From NCBI GenBank assembly GCA_037039685.1, contig JAWNGF010000002.1:372001-436000 (forward strand): DNA of 64,000 nucleotides. The letters are read 5' to 3'. The notes below the pieces were generated by a model that did not search any database, was not told where the DNA came from, and worked only from the letters and a program-made list of their open reading frames with translations. The DNA is from Ceratobasidium sp. AG-K. Taxonomy: Eukaryota; Basidiomycota; Agaricomycetes; Cantharellales; Ceratobasidiaceae. A program made the translations under genes and the position numbers. Below, piece after piece: positions 46,501 to 57,811 of this stretch; positions within the stretch are counted from its first letter, which is position 1; each line of letters begins with the position of its first letter.

Positions 46501-46982
46501 TCGATGGAAGAATGGCCGATGGTTGTGTCTCCGTTTTAGTTTGCAAGGACGTTGTGTTCTGAACGTTTTCTGCTGGTCTGGCGATGCACTATCCTTAACC
46601 GTTTTCCCTACTCCTGTCGTCTCCTCTCAATGTCTGTCTTCGTTTTCTTGGGCTCGAGGTAGACATCGCGTCGAGCTGGAGCTGTGCTCTCTCCGCCCGT
46701 CTCCTCGCCTTTTTCACACTCTGCTGTTGACCTGGACGCGTCTGGCGGGTGTCATCTTACTTTACGGTCTTGTCTAGTCGTAGGTTATACACATGTAGTT
46801 CACACTCGTGGCGTGCGGGGGATTCGCGCAGTGAACATGTCCAGGCCAGAAAACGCATGCGCCACAAATTCGGTGCACGATGAAATGCAAGTCGGTTTGC
46901 AGCCACCAATGTGTAAATTTCTCCCGCACGTTTTTTTGGTCCCGTGTTGTGCCAACTCGGCCGCGGATCCTCGGGAGCGCGA
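46501..46982. other. intergenic
   Basis: Presumed 3' region of P4; T-rich and C-rich runs, no supported gene. Confidence 0.4.
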
Positions 46983-47409
46983 TCAGGTACCGTTGATCAT
47001 GACGTCGATGACATCTGGAGCGAAATTTGCCCGCTGTCCGGCTCGACTATGATGCGTCATTGGGCGGTATGTGTATGACGAGCTCGACTGGTACGAAAGT
47101 GTGCCGTATTCCTCGTTCCGTCTTGGTCGTTTACTTGATCCTTTTGTCGACGCATGTGCTCTGATGGATTTCTGCGCTGTGGTTCTAGTATTGGAGCTCG
47201 GTAGTTTACTCGTCTGGTACCTCGACGATCCACCACTCTGTCCGCTCGTGCCTGTCTTGGCTAAACGGTCCTGCGACATTGAGCTGGTGCCCGTGAAACC
47301 ATCCTAACGACGTCCAATCCTGTCCAAGCACTCGCCGTACCTCGACGGCTCGCAGACTATCACGCTTGGAGCTAAACTGCGGACGTAGATTGGCCCCTAT
47401 TCCGCGCAA
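46983..47409 (-). CDS. small Ser/Arg-rich protein, possibly two exons
   Basis: The ATG at 47,279 opens 98 codons ending FAPDVIDVMINGT. The product is Ser/Thr/Arg-rich with a candidate nuclear signal (SSKRPRRNEE) and a Ser/Tyr stretch (SYQSSSSYTY). An upstream exon ending RDSLRAVE at 47,341 could join through a 37-nt intron (GTACGG...TTAG, 47,304-47,340), but that is unusually short and the 5' end remains open. No family is recognised and there is no paralogue in the window. Confidence 0.35.
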
Positions 47410-48528
47410 ATGTCTCGTTTACTTGTCTTGTCCTGGGGCTGGACTTCCCCTTACGATTACGGCATTCCAGTCACCGCGACTCGTCTGGATGTGGATGTAC
47501 TAGTACCTCGACCAAAAGCACCTCGTCATCCCGACACGGATTCCTGAAACGAGCGAGATGGATACCCTTGATACTCTGCCCGAGAACATGTCCCTGGAGG
47601 ATGGATGATACGTTCAGCACCTTGTCCAAAACGAGGGCGGTGGACTGCTTACGTAATCACCCCGCCACTCGAATGTTTATCGCCACTTGGCTTGTACACC
47701 ACCGTCAGCACTTACCCAACCCTCTACGCACTCAGATTTGTTCATCATAAGAATAAAGACTCCTATTGAGGAAGATTCGGTTGGTTTGGATGGTTTGGAG
47801 CAGTTTCCCCGAGCCGCGGTTACTTTAGCCACTGCGGCCGGGGCGTTGGCTACTGCTGCTCGAGTGATGGTGGATGTGGCTCAAATCACATCCTGTACCG
47901 GTGGAGCCCCTAATACAAAAGTTATGGTCGCTTCATTGGTTCCAGGAACGGAACCACCGCTGGCCGACGAGGTTCAACCAGACGACACTGATTCGTCGTC
48001 TGAAGTCTCGTTGCCCTCTGACCGTGAGTCGAATCGGCGTACTTGTGGCTAGTACTGAACTCATATGTAGCCGGATACGGATACGGCGATTTTGTCCTCA
48101 AGGATACTGGCGTTCGGGAGTTCGGTGATCCAGCCCCGTGTTATTGCGGTCCGATGAGCGTTTCCCAGCTTCGATTCGCTCTTGCTGGGTCTTCCGCCAG
48201 AGATGGGAATGAGAGGGACTTGGGTGATACGTCGTGAGTCGGTTTTGTGTGAATTGGGTCCAAGTTAACTTGTGAGTAGTGAGGTTGGGTCGGTTCTGAC
48301 TGAGGTTAAACCTGCGGTGTAAGTCAGGTATCCTGAATCTGAGATTGAATCTTGCTGATATCTGCCTGGTACTAGTACTTCGACCCCACATTTGCCCAAG
48401 GAAAACGGAATGTCTCGTATTTCTGTCCCTGCTCCGATTGGCAGATGACCGGACCCACCGCCTGGTCGCATGAAACTGGCGGTTCTGTTGAAAAGCGACT
48501 CGACACCAAGGTCAATCCTGGATTGTAA
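47410..48528. other. no intact gene; scattered open frames
   Basis: The plus-strand frame at 47,687-48,052 (Ala-rich, ending DTDSSSEVSLPSDRES) and the one near 48,060-48,237 (YGDFVLKDTGVREFGDP, then a GTGAGT donor) could be exons belonging to the decayed gene that follows. I cannot join them. Confidence 0.3.
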
Positions 48529-49252
48529 GTGTATTCATATTACTATTGGGCGTCCTTTCAAGCTGGTACCAGGCACAGCCCGCCCAATATCCACACGCTC
48601 GCATGGGCTCAGCCAAAACTTCCGTGGGGCCGACATTATATCGAAATGTCCGAATTTTCGGATCTTATCCCATTTATCGCATCGATGGCGCTTCAAAATA
48701 ATAAGACAATATGCATTGCGCGTACGCGTATGGCGACGGATCATTATGTTCAAATCGTACGTGTCTTGTGTATCGGGAGGTATGGGGCTAGTGTGGCTCA
48801 TGAAATGTCTAATGGCTTCGGCCGATTACCGGTTCGAAAGTAACCTATCCAAAAAGCCCAAGCGAGACGACCTTGATAGAGCAATCTCTAAAAGCTCTTC
48901 GTGAGGCATCCTTTCCGACGATCCTCCTTCTCGGCCATGAATCGTTGTCTTGTGCTTGCTTTGATCTATCGAGTCAACCCTGGCTGCGTGCTCCGCTGGG
49001 GTGTGCCGCCGAACCTAACTTGATGTGGGTTAACCGTTATGTTTTACGTTACGAGAGTGTACCTGGTTTCAAGATGTTCAACAGGTATCGCTCTTGGGTA
49101 TTAGGACTCGTTATTGCCTCATCATACCGCCTGGGGAACAACTCGGAAGGTTGAAGGACCGAAAATTAATAGACTACGGATTCAATGCGTATCCCGAAGC
49201 TACGTTGAAGGGAGATTTTGGTCCAACCTCACTTTTCAAAGCCGGTTGTTGA
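48529..49252 (+). pseudogene. decayed copy 1 of a helicase-C-like family
   Basis: Readable pieces: LPWGRHYIEMSEFSDLIPFI, NNKTICIARTR (48,529 to a GTACGT donor near 48,757), then LIEQSLKALREASFPTILLLGHE (from about 48,850), then in another frame TRYCLIIPPGEQLGRLKDRKL ending SLFKAGC at 49,252. The same order of elements occurs at 49.4 and 53.4 kb. The pattern (hydrophobic strand, ILL strand after a helix, a VLLTP..R..L-like strand) recalls the C-terminal RecA-like half of SF2 helicases, but no canonical motif is intact. At least one frame change is needed. Assignment is weak. Confidence 0.4.
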
Positions 49253-49392
49253 ATGTCTTACAATAAGTCGCGCGGTAATTATCTTGTTTCGGGGTTCGTG
49301 AGATATTTTCCGCCCAGGGTCAGTAATGACACTGCCATATACAGCTCTGTAGAGTTAGGCGGAAATTCGGGGGAGAGCGTCATGTACGTAAA

Positions 49393-50010
49393 TTGCCTGA
49401 CGCTCTGTTGTTGCTGATAGATAGTGGGTTGTATGCGCACAGGCGATCATCAATGGTCAGTTTACCGATAATCATGCACGTCATGGAAGCTCCTTCGAGT
49501 GTTACGACCTCCGAACCTCCGAGGTATGTATTTTTTGAGTATCTGTGTGGTACTAAGTTTCGTCCGTCTAGTGTGATCACCCAGGCGGAGGCATACGAAT
49601 TAGTCTCTCCACCAACTTCCGTTTCCTTACCAAAGGGACAGTACTTTATCATCCTGGGCGATCCGTTAGACATGATTACGCTTGTTGCGTACCTAGCCTA
49701 TCGCAGTAGTAGAACCGTTTGCTTCATACCGGGCGTTGAAATCGGTGCATGGAATGGTTACGAAACAATTGTAAGCCTGTTTCGCCAAATAGTCAAGTTC
49801 AGTAACTGTAACGGTTGCATGCAGCTCGCGCGTCTGAGTGGAGTAAATGTGTCGAGCTATGGCGGAAGCGACGTTTCAGGTATTAAGCAGGCGTTTCAGT
49901 TGTTCAAGCTACATTTTTCAGGAATCCTACTGCGCCCGACCAAGGGCTAGGGTGACGGGGTTGCAAAGTCCGTCGCCAACTGCGTAATTTATTGTGGAAT
50001 GCCCAGCAAT
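49393..50010 (+). pseudogene. decayed copy 2 of the helicase-C-like family
   Basis: The frame reads RYVFFEYLCGTKF, LPKGQYFIILGDPLDMITLV, SRTVCFIPGVEIG, a likely 54-nt intron (GTAAGC...GCAG, 49,771-49,824), then DVSGIKQAFQLFKLHFSGIL. TAG at 49,948 is followed in the same frame by SVANCVIYCGMPSNI, which fits the next strand of the family, so the stop looks like a nonsense change. The N-terminal helicase domain is absent. It resembles copy 3 at 53.4 kb closely. Confidence 0.42.
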
Positions 50011-50656
50011 ATTTTTGCGTGCACGTTGTTCTGGCCGTTTTCAAAACGTATATTCACTCTACATTCAGACCAGAGACAATGCTTGACCAATGTCACGCAT
50101 ACATACATCTTGCTCGCGCTCCGAGCATCTAGAGCCAGCCAGAAGACCCGCAGTGATTAGCGAACATCCGGCCACGAACCACATAAACGATAAACGACTG
50201 AATTCAGTGCTGGGTAGACTTAGATGTATGGCCGTGAAAAATTCTGGAACATAGGTCTAAGCCATTCCCTCCAACCGCGGGTAACACGGTTAGTTACGCA
50301 TCCTCCTTGGTCAGCGGTACGTCCAAGTTGAATGGTTTGAGAGGGCAGACCTTGCTAAACGGAACGAAGTAGCATCGGCGCCATTGCTCCAGGAAACTCG
50401 CCAAACGATATCAGACGGCTTTCTTCCAATACAGTAAAAACTGAGATAAATTTCCTGCAATTCGGTTCTATTACACTCTTGGCACGAGCCATTCAGAAAG
50501 GGGGATGTGAAACAATACTATTATTCCAACTTTGCGCTGTAGCTCTAATTGAAAAAATATTGAATATATGCGGATTCCTATCCTCGCAGCATGGTGGGTG
50601 GATGGCCGCCAGTTAGGCGAGTGAGTACCTACTAGAGTCGTTAGTATAACCCTATA
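50011..50656. other. intergenic, nothing recognised
   Basis: No supported gene. Downstream flank of the minus-strand gene that ends at 50,657. Confidence 0.4.
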
Positions 50657-51891
50657 TTACGGAGGCGACCGGATGTACAGCTCGTTCATCAGCCATACAA
50701 TGTTATCGGCCTGTTGGGGCCCATACCACCGCAGCGTGGGTAGATGAGTAGCTCGCTCTGTTGTAGCTCCCCCAACGGACTCGGCGACCTCGATCAATCC
50801 CTGAGGCACATTCCAAGCTTCTGCAACCCGACATCCTTGCAACTCCCCTGCTCGGAGCGCTGCCAAGAGAAGTGCAGGGAAGGATGCTCTGTTGCTTTTT
50901 AGACGAGTGACTTGTAGTGCGGGGGGAGAGTCATATTCGAATGTCCAGGTGACCCAGTTGTCGCCGTCGGCCGTGCGTGCCCCCCAGTGGGTATCAGGCG
51001 AAGCCTTGTGTAATGGATAGAGCACGCTACAGGTAGTCTTGTAGAGATGGATGGAGGCAGTAGGGGCGAACACAAAGTATGTGGTATTGGGGAGTCGATG
51101 TAGATTCATCAGATCTGGAACGTCAGAACTCAGGAGACCGTAGACACCCTCGCATGACAGTGGTTCGAGAGGGAGCAATGACGAGGAGTCTTGGCAAAGT
51201 TGATGAAGTGTTTCGGACAAGGACCAAGATGTACTGATTGGACTAATAATCTTCCAGCCCGGTTCATGTGGGAAAGGTCCACATCGTTCGTAATAGTTTC
51301 CTACGTCGCTATATAGTGTGGAGAATAATACGGGGGAGATGGACGAGGGAATCTTCACATCGACATCGGGGTTGGGGTAGATATAAGTTGCCAAGGCCGA
51401 GTGCAAAAGTGACATCATCCGACGCGCATAGCTATGCCCACGATGCTGCGGCGGTGTCACAACCGCCGCTACGTGATATTTGGTTTCAGTGGTCGGAACG
51501 TCTGAGCCCGCATGCAAGACGAGAACGTTGCGGCGGTAGCTACACTCTGGATAAATATTCTAGCCTAGGAATGCATATGTAGAGTGATGCCTTTGCTTAC
51601 GTTCGGCAACAGGAGTAAAAGTCAATGGTATCCTCATCGTGTTGAGGAACGAGAACCCTGCAAGCGTGCGTGAATCCCCCACTAGCCCCTCAACTTTCCA
51701 AGCTACCAATATACCATTTTCCCGTCTTTATCATACTCTTGTGTTTCTATGAGGTCGTGAAACTGAATCGATTGTTCGGGTCCGGCTTCGGGTGGGCCCC
51801 ATTGGCGCGCAACATGTTGAAAATTTTCCAGCCTTTGACAACCATTGGCGGGCCGCAGGGTCAAGTTGTCGAGGTTAACTGAAACTGACAT
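50657..51891 (-). pseudogene. LYC1-like GNAT acetyltransferase, frameshifted
   Basis: Fungal LYC1-type proteins are GNAT-fold N-acetyltransferases linked to lysine N6-acetylation (family knowledge). Exon 1 is 51891-51601 and exon 2 is 51546-50657 (intron GTAAGC...CCAG, 54 nt). Start MSVSVNLDNLTLRPA; then HVARQWGPP and YDKDGKMVYW, where one base is missing (about 51,703-51,706) and the frame moves on to AWKVEGLVGDSRTLAGFS. Exon 2 continues CSYRRNVLVL, then the acetyl-CoA-binding-type VVTPPQHRGHSYARRMMSLL (about 100 residues on), LYSDVGNYYERCG, and a long C-terminal part ending DNIVWLMNELY. Apart from the single indel it looks complete, about 390 aa. It could be a real frameshift or an assembly error. 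Confidence 0.62.
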
Positions 51892-52403
51892 GGAGGGCGT
51901 TTGTTAGGTCTGACAGCTGGGGGTTATGGTTTGGTTAAGAATGGACCACTAAAACTTGAGCGTTTATAACCTGACCTTTGGGGTCGGGCTGGGACATATC
52001 GGGTCGGACTTAGCTTTGCCGAGGCCGGCCTTCGGCAAGATGGACACCGAGGCTAGGGCTTGGCCATAACACCGGAACCATAATGTGAAATCACTAATTT
52101 TTCTAAATTTACTACTCGATGTTGTTTTTCAGCCGTGGGTGGGGTAGAGCATCAACTGGGATTGTGCTTCGGAATATGTGGGGGGTGGTTTCTTAAATCC
52201 GCAGCTTGTGCATCGTGCGACCCAACCGTTCGTCGGCATATTTCCTGGGAGTTTTCTTTTGTTGACTCTCAAATTCAATCCGGTAAGAATGTTGCACACA
52301 ATGGCTCTGTTGATTGTTTGCGATGGGCACTCTCGATATGCATCCTCGTTATAGCTCAGCGCCCGCGTACGATCACAAGCCCCACCAAGGAAAGACTAAA
52401 TTC
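51892..52403. other. intergenic, nothing recognised
   Basis: Between two minus-strand loci. Contains a GGTCGGGCTGGGACATATCGGGTCGG imperfect microrepeat near 51,980-52,005 but no supported gene. Confidence 0.35.
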
Positions 52404-53448
52404 CTACTCAATATCCAAGAGGCCCGCTTCTGCCGCCGTTTCTAAGTTGTATCTTGTGATGATCCTTGCCTTGGTCGGGAATCGTCCTGCTATCGGTGGG
52501 AAAACCTGACTTCCATCCTCCGGGATTCCGTGCAATAACACGCTGGCGGTGTATCTATTGACTCGCTTTGCAGCTTCTTCAGCACTTAACGCCTTTCGGG
52601 GAATTCTAAAGAAGAAATATTCGCGCGCCTGGAAACACTGATCAGTTAAACGAGATAATGAGGCCTCATGGCGTGTGGTTACCCCATGGAGGCTCTTTGC
52701 TATCCTTTTGTTGGACAGTAGGAATGATATGGTTGCCTCTCGCAAAGGGGATAACAATGATTCGCTGCTCAGATCAAGTAGTACTCCAGAGCTCGGATGC
52801 TCATCAATGTCGATCGCGTATTTTAGGCCACTCAGCTTGTCCCGTTGAGTTGCTGTTAAGATAATCACAGTTGAGGAGCATCCGAGCTGGGGACGGTGTT
52901 TCTGAGCTACATGCATAAATTAATGTCGGGACTTCACTCGGTACGATGGAAATCATATACCTTGTTTCAAGGGGAGATGAAACCCCCAGTAGATACAACA
53001 CCCTATCTGGCTTTGGCGCAAGGATAATGGGAAACTCTTGGTTGCAAGCGAGAGAAGCAGTGCTGCTGCAGGCGTATGATTGATGAATCGTATCGCAGCG
53101 TCATCCAACGCCGCTTCATCATTTGGCCGTTCTGGTGTGATGACGGGGTGACTGATAATTTTGCTGATCTAAGCATTCCGAGCGTGTATTTCAGTGCCTA
53201 AAACTCTATCAAAAGGTAGGACATCTTCATACCATTTCACGGTACTTTCCTAATGCCCCTTGATCGTCAAAAAAACACACAACTTTGTCATACTGAAGGG
53301 TCAGGAAGCATATCAACGGAATGGCGTCGAATTCTTCTCCGATAGCAAAAAAAGTATGGCCGGGTGTCGGCTCGAATCTAGCGAGAGAGATGTGAGCGTT
53401 GGTTGCTCCGGGCCTGAAGCCAATCATAGTAGGTATCCATTTTAAAAT
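52404..53448 (-). pseudogene. decayed copy 3 of the helicase-C-like family
   Basis: Exon from about 53,448 (ILKWIPTMIGFRPGATNAHIS), PGHTFFAIGEEFDAIPLICFL, DKVVCFFDDQGALGKYREM, then a GTATGA donor near 53,229. A downstream exon has ITPERPNDEAALDDAAIRF and AALLLS. A frame change leads to PKPDRVLYLLGVSSPLETRY, and another to STVIILTATQRDKLSGLKYAID. The long final frame ends at 52,404 (AREYFFFRIPRKALSAEEAAKRVN, SVLLHG.PEDGS). It carries the most C-terminal sequence of the three copies. The need for two frame changes argues for a pseudogene. The relation to SF2 helicases is an inference from strand/helix pattern only. Confidence 0.42.
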
Positions 53449-53789
53449 CTACTCACTTCGGGTTTGTAAAAGGCAATGTCTGGGAGGGGACCTCGGTTGT
53501 GAGACCTTGACCATGAGGAAACTGACCAGGTCTTTGTGTGGGCGTTAAATCCGGGTCGGAGAAGCTATGGAGGGGAGGGCCAGCCCTTGCGGGAGTATGA
53601 TTCTGATAATTGTTTGTTCGGGGGGTAACCGATCTGAGTTTAGTTGCGTGAGAGATGCTGTCGCTCGTGTACTGTAGACCTACCTTGGAGGTAGTGTGGG
53701 CGGGTGAGTTGAGGGCGAAGTCCCTCCGCTGACTGTAAGAATGGATGGCTGCTGGCCGTGAGAAGCTGTCATGGACATGGTCTCATTTC
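53449..53789. other. intergenic up to the copia LTR
   Basis: No supported gene. Ends at the TGTTG terminus of the copia LTR; the 5 bp just outside are ATTTC (53,785-53,789). Confidence 0.35.
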
Positions 53790-54168
53790 TGTTGTGAGAT
53801 TTAGGGGCATGGCATATCAATCATCAATCCCGTGCGGGCACTTTACTTACAAGGACACAGCACCTTCTGGAACAGCAGTATTCCAGGTTGTTGCGATTAG
53901 CGCGTCGTGCCGAGCTAAAGAGAATGTATCTCAGCTCGTGCTACGTGGAAGTAGAGAACTTTGTATATACCTAAAGAGAATGTATCTACAGGTATATCGT
54001 GAGCAACATAGATAGAAAAGAAACAACAAAAACATACCTCAGCTCGTGCTACGTGGAAGTAGAGAACTGAGGTTGGAATGCCTCGACATGACACCTTTAA
54101 CAAACTGTCGCGGAAACGTCTAAGTCACATGATTATATGCTATACTACGTGAGACTGAAATTCCAACA
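53790..54168 (-). repeat. copia 3' LTR
   Basis: 379 bp with TGTTG...CAACA ends, directly after a purine-rich stretch (GAGTGGGCG on the minus strand). It contains a 31-bp direct repeat (53,930-53,960 and 54,038-54,068). The 53.8-kb boundary rests on the inverted ends alone, because the other LTR is not in the window. Confidence 0.6.
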
Positions 54169-54212
54169 CGCCCACTCAGGATTACGAGTAGAAAGAAGAA
54201 AATAAAAGAAAA

Positions 54213-57094
54213 CTAAATCATTCCCATACCAGCTACAAAACCGGGAAACTTGACACGGCCAAGTGGCTTGGTAAGCACGTCAGCGACTTGCTGATCGGTT
54301 GGGATGAACTGGAGATCGACTTCACGAAGCTCGATTACTTCGCGAATAAAATGGTATTTCACTCGTATATGCTTGGTGTTCTGGTGGTTGACGGGGTTCT
54401 TGGCGAGTGCGATGCTCGATTGGTTGTCGGTGAGCAACGTAGTTGGACCGTCGGACAAAAATCCGAGCTCGGCAAGGAACTGACGCAGCCAAAGAAGCTG
54501 GCGTGCAGCGCTCGCAGCGGCAACGTATTCGGCCTCGGTACTCGAAAGCGAAACGGTGGGTTGTTTTCGCGATGACCAAGCGATAGCGCCTCCGGCGATT
54601 TGGAAAACCCAGGCGGTAGTCGATCGGCTCGTGTTCGGATCGCCAGCGTAGTCAGAGTCGACGTAGCCGCTGAGGTTTGACGGCTTGGAGCGATCGAATA
54701 CGATCCCGAGCGCCCTAGTGCCTTGTAGGTACCGCAGCACACGCTTGAATGCCGACCAATGTTCGTCGCCAGGATTTGCGGCATGCTGTGCGAGCAATCC
54801 AGTCGCGAAACCGATGTCGGGGCGAGTCGAGATCATCGCATACATGAGCGATCTGACGCCACGTTGATAGAGGGTTCGATCGATGGTCGGGGATTCGAGT
54901 TTGGGAAGGTTAGGCGACTCTGCCATCGGCGTGTCGCATGATTTGGACTCGGACATGCTGAAACGAGCGAGTATATCGTTAATATAGCGTTTTTGGCATA
55001 TCTTGAGAGTTCCGGCAGTTCGATTGCGTTCGATTTCGACTCCTACGAACATTCGGGCTTCGCCTAGATCGACAATATCGAATGATTTGCGCAATTTCGA
55101 CTTGATCGACTCGAGAAAAGAAAGGGGTTTGCCGGCGAGCAGCATATCGTCGACGTGGGCTAGGATGATCGCCAGGTTATCGCCGTCGCGTAGAATGAAA
55201 AGGCGTGGTCGGATTCGGTCCGGGTAAAGCCAATTCCCTCGAGTACCTCCTTGAGTCGCAAGTAAAACGCTCGCGCAGCCTGTTTCAGCCCGTAGAGTGC
55301 CTTAACGAGCTGCCGGACGTGATCGCCATCGACGAAACCTTCAGGTTGCTCCATATAGAGCTCCTCTTCGATAACGCCGTGGAGAAACGCGGTCTTGATG
55401 TCCATTTGAAGTAGTTCGAGGTCTTCGCTCGCGACGATGCTAAAAAGTACCCTATATGCGTCTGCAGCGGCGACGGGCGACGAGATTTCGACGTAGTCGG
55501 TGCCTGGGGCCTGTAAGAAACCTTTTGCGACGAGTCGGGCCTTGTACTTGACGATTTCGCCATCGACGCCACGCTTGTATGCGTACACCCATCGACATTT
55601 GATGACCTTCTTGTGGGTAGGTCTCTCGGCCGGCTTCCAGACCTTGTGCTCAGTTATCGACTTGATTTCTTCGACCATGGCTTCGAGCCATAGGTTGGCA
55701 TCGGGTCGTGCCATCGCCTCGTTGTAGGACTCGGGTGGTAGCTGGATAGACGCGTCGAAAGCGCTCTCGCTCGTGGGTCTATCTGCTCGCGTGGCGGATT
55801 CGTTCTGGGCGCCCACTTCGGCTCCGTAGCGTACAGGCAGCCTGGTAACTCGAGTCGAACGACGTGGCGGCTCTAGATGGACTAGCTCTGGCTCTGGCTC
55901 GATGGGTGGCTCGCTAGGTGGCTTTTGCACGGTTCCGGGCTTGATCGGCTCGACTTCTTGTTCGTTCGGGTGCTCTTGGGGCTTTGGCTCTGGCTCGGTG
56001 ACCTTGGGCAATGACTCGACGTGTTCTTGATCGCCCACTTGCTCTAGGAATGGGGCATCTTTGTCGTGCTCAATGACCACATGTTGACGCGTCGAGAATC
56101 CCTCGTCAAAGACAACATCACGCGAAGTGATTATGCGACCAGTTGGCCGCTGAACAAGTATATGCGCCTTACGGTTCAGCGCAAAGCCAAGGTAATTGCA
56201 TTCAATCGATCAAGCTTCGAGCTTGGTGCGTTTATCATCGGGTACTCGTGCCCATGCTTTGCAGCCAAAGGTGCAGAGTCGGGATACATTGGGTGCCTTG
56301 CCCGTGAATATCTCGTCGGGAGTCTTGCCGTTGAGCGCTCGCTTCGGCGTAATGTTCCAGATATGGGCTGCGTGGAGAACCGCAAAGCCCCAGTACTTAT
56401 CTGGTAAGTCTGAATCGGCTCGCATCGCCCGTTGACTGTCGTTGATCGTCCGAATCGCCCGTTTGGCGATGCCATTACTCGCTGAGGAATTTGCCTCGGT
56501 CTTCTGGTGCTGAATCCCATGCGACTGCAGCCATGCTTGGAAAGCAGCTGAGCTGTATTCGCCTCCGCCATTGGTATGTAGGTGTTTTACTCTCTTGCCC
56601 GTGAGGTTTTCAATTGATGTTTTCAGCTCCTTGAAACGGGGTATGTATTCGCTCTTTTCCCTCAGTAAGTGCACAAAAATTTTGCGCGACTTATCGTCAA
56701 TGGTGACAGCGAAATACTTGACACCTTGGATAGCTTGGAGTGGAATTGGGCCGTGGAGGTCGCTATGGAGCAACTCAAGAACCTTGGACGCACGGTTTTC
56801 GGACGTAGGAAAGGGGGATCGGGTGTGCTTGCCTTTCAGGCATGGTTCGCATTTCGATTTTGGCAGTAAGCGGCTTCCAATTATGTCCATTCCCTCTACG
56901 GCGCCCTTCTTGACCATATCCAGCACGTATTGGTAGCTAACGTGGCCTAGGTGACAATGCCAGGTGTGGAGATTGGCTCGGGCGACGTGTGTGGCTGTGT
57001 ATGCGACGAATTCGCTCGCCTCCTCGTCATTCTGGTTGTTCAAGCTCTTGGGGCCAACAGAGGCAGTATGGGCGACTGCTTTGGTATGTGTTAC
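54213..57094 (-). pseudogene. copia pol (integrase, RT, RNase H), defective
   Basis: Read on the minus strand. Integrase zinc-binding part HTWHCHLGH...CEPCLKGKHTRSPF (about 56,980-56,800), integrase core with LHSDLHGPI; the second Asp is Asn (HTNGGGEY) and the Glu is Lys (NGIAKRAIRTI), both by CG to CA. RT domain: AYKRGVDGEIVKYKARLVAKGF, ISSPVA, DIKTAFLHG, YGLKQA, then HVDDMLL. RNase H: YVDSDYAGDP, SLSSTEAEY, KHIRVKYHFIRE. Breaks: TGA near 56,208 (KLEA-stop-SIECNYLGF), a one-base loss at about 55,200 (before HVDDML) and TGA just before the gypsy junction. Frame end GFVAGMGMI at 54,213. Clearly inactive. Confidence 0.85.
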
Positions 57095-57099
57095 TCAAG

Positions 57100-57766
57100 T
57101 GTTGAGTCAATAGAGGTCACCTTCTGACCCAGATGCGAATGCAATTTCAGGACCATTGCCCCGATCTGCTAGCAAGTGCACCCTGTGCTCGCCGAAGTGG
57201 ATGGCAAAATGGTTCCAGACAAGTTCTTGAACAGATATCAGGCTTGCATGGAGCTCTGGGACATGTAGAACAGACTGGAGGACAGCAGGAGTCTGCTTTT
57301 GGGATTGATGTCGTAAGCTTCTTCTTGGTGGCTATGAGACAAGCCGCAATGGAGAGTGGACGGCACTAAGACCTAAGTGACCTCTTGAACCGCAACACAC
57401 TTAAGTGTCTGTAGGCTCTTGAGGGTAGGGGTGGTTCAAAGTGTCACTCAAAGGGGGTATTTGACGAGACAAAACAAGCTGGGGTTACCAGGCTTGTTGG
57501 TCCTCTATATATATTCACAAAGTGGCCAAGTCATACAAGGCGCAGCCACACAAGTCATACAAGACAGCCAGTCAGGAGTGTCCATGTGAGTCATGCTGTA
57601 TGAACAGACATGACTTGTACAAAGCACAGCCGCGTTACACAATGTAACATGATAACCACAAGAAGGTGGCAACGCAGCGGGAAAAGAGAAACAGAAAGTA
57701 ACATACACAGCCACAAGACAGGACGAGACGCAGATGAGTCCGATGGAGTGAGCAAGGCTCACAACA
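57100..57766 (-). repeat. gypsy 3' LTR
   Basis: 667 bp, TGTTG...CAACA ends, preceded on the minus strand by the polypurine tract. The boundaries follow from the inverted ends, the tract and the copia junction. Confidence 0.72.
57506..57514 (-). promoter_or_regulatory. TATA-like element in gypsy LTR
   Basis: TATATATAT in the LTR, placed about 250 bp from the LTR's minus-strand start, where an LTR promoter would be expected. No other evidence. Confidence 0.4.
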
Positions 57767-57811
57767 TTACTCCCCCCTTAAGGTCCATGAAGGGAACCTG
57801 AGGGGACCTGG

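Larger units (their letters stand above)
53790..57099 (-). mobile_element. Ty1/copia LTR retrotransposon, interrupted by a gypsy element
   Basis: Minus-strand element with 3' LTR 53790-54168, then pol (integrase, reverse transcriptase, RNase H order, as in copia). At 57,099 the copia frame stops abruptly against the gypsy LTR, so its 5' part (gag, protease, 5' LTR) should lie beyond the gypsy element, outside the window. Confidence 0.82.

Noticed and set aside
46418..47052. Plus-strand frames downstream of P4
   Set aside because: They overlap the P4 end or its 3' region, show no conservation or splice pattern and have unsuitable starts.
52804..53001. Independent small minus-strand protein (MLYLLGVSSPLETRY...)
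   Set aside because: Its position and pattern fit the third helicase-like copy in a shifted frame, so it is treated as part of that pseudogene.
55205..56571. Plus-strand and alternate-frame ORFs in the copia region
   Set aside because: They overlap clear integrase and reverse transcriptase motifs on the minus strand and have no motif of their own.
57505..57762. 85-aa minus-strand ORF in the gypsy LTR as an accessory gene
   Set aside because: It lies wholly inside the LTR, is Cys/Thr/Ser-rich through tandem-like CATGACTTGTGTGG repeats and lacks independent support.
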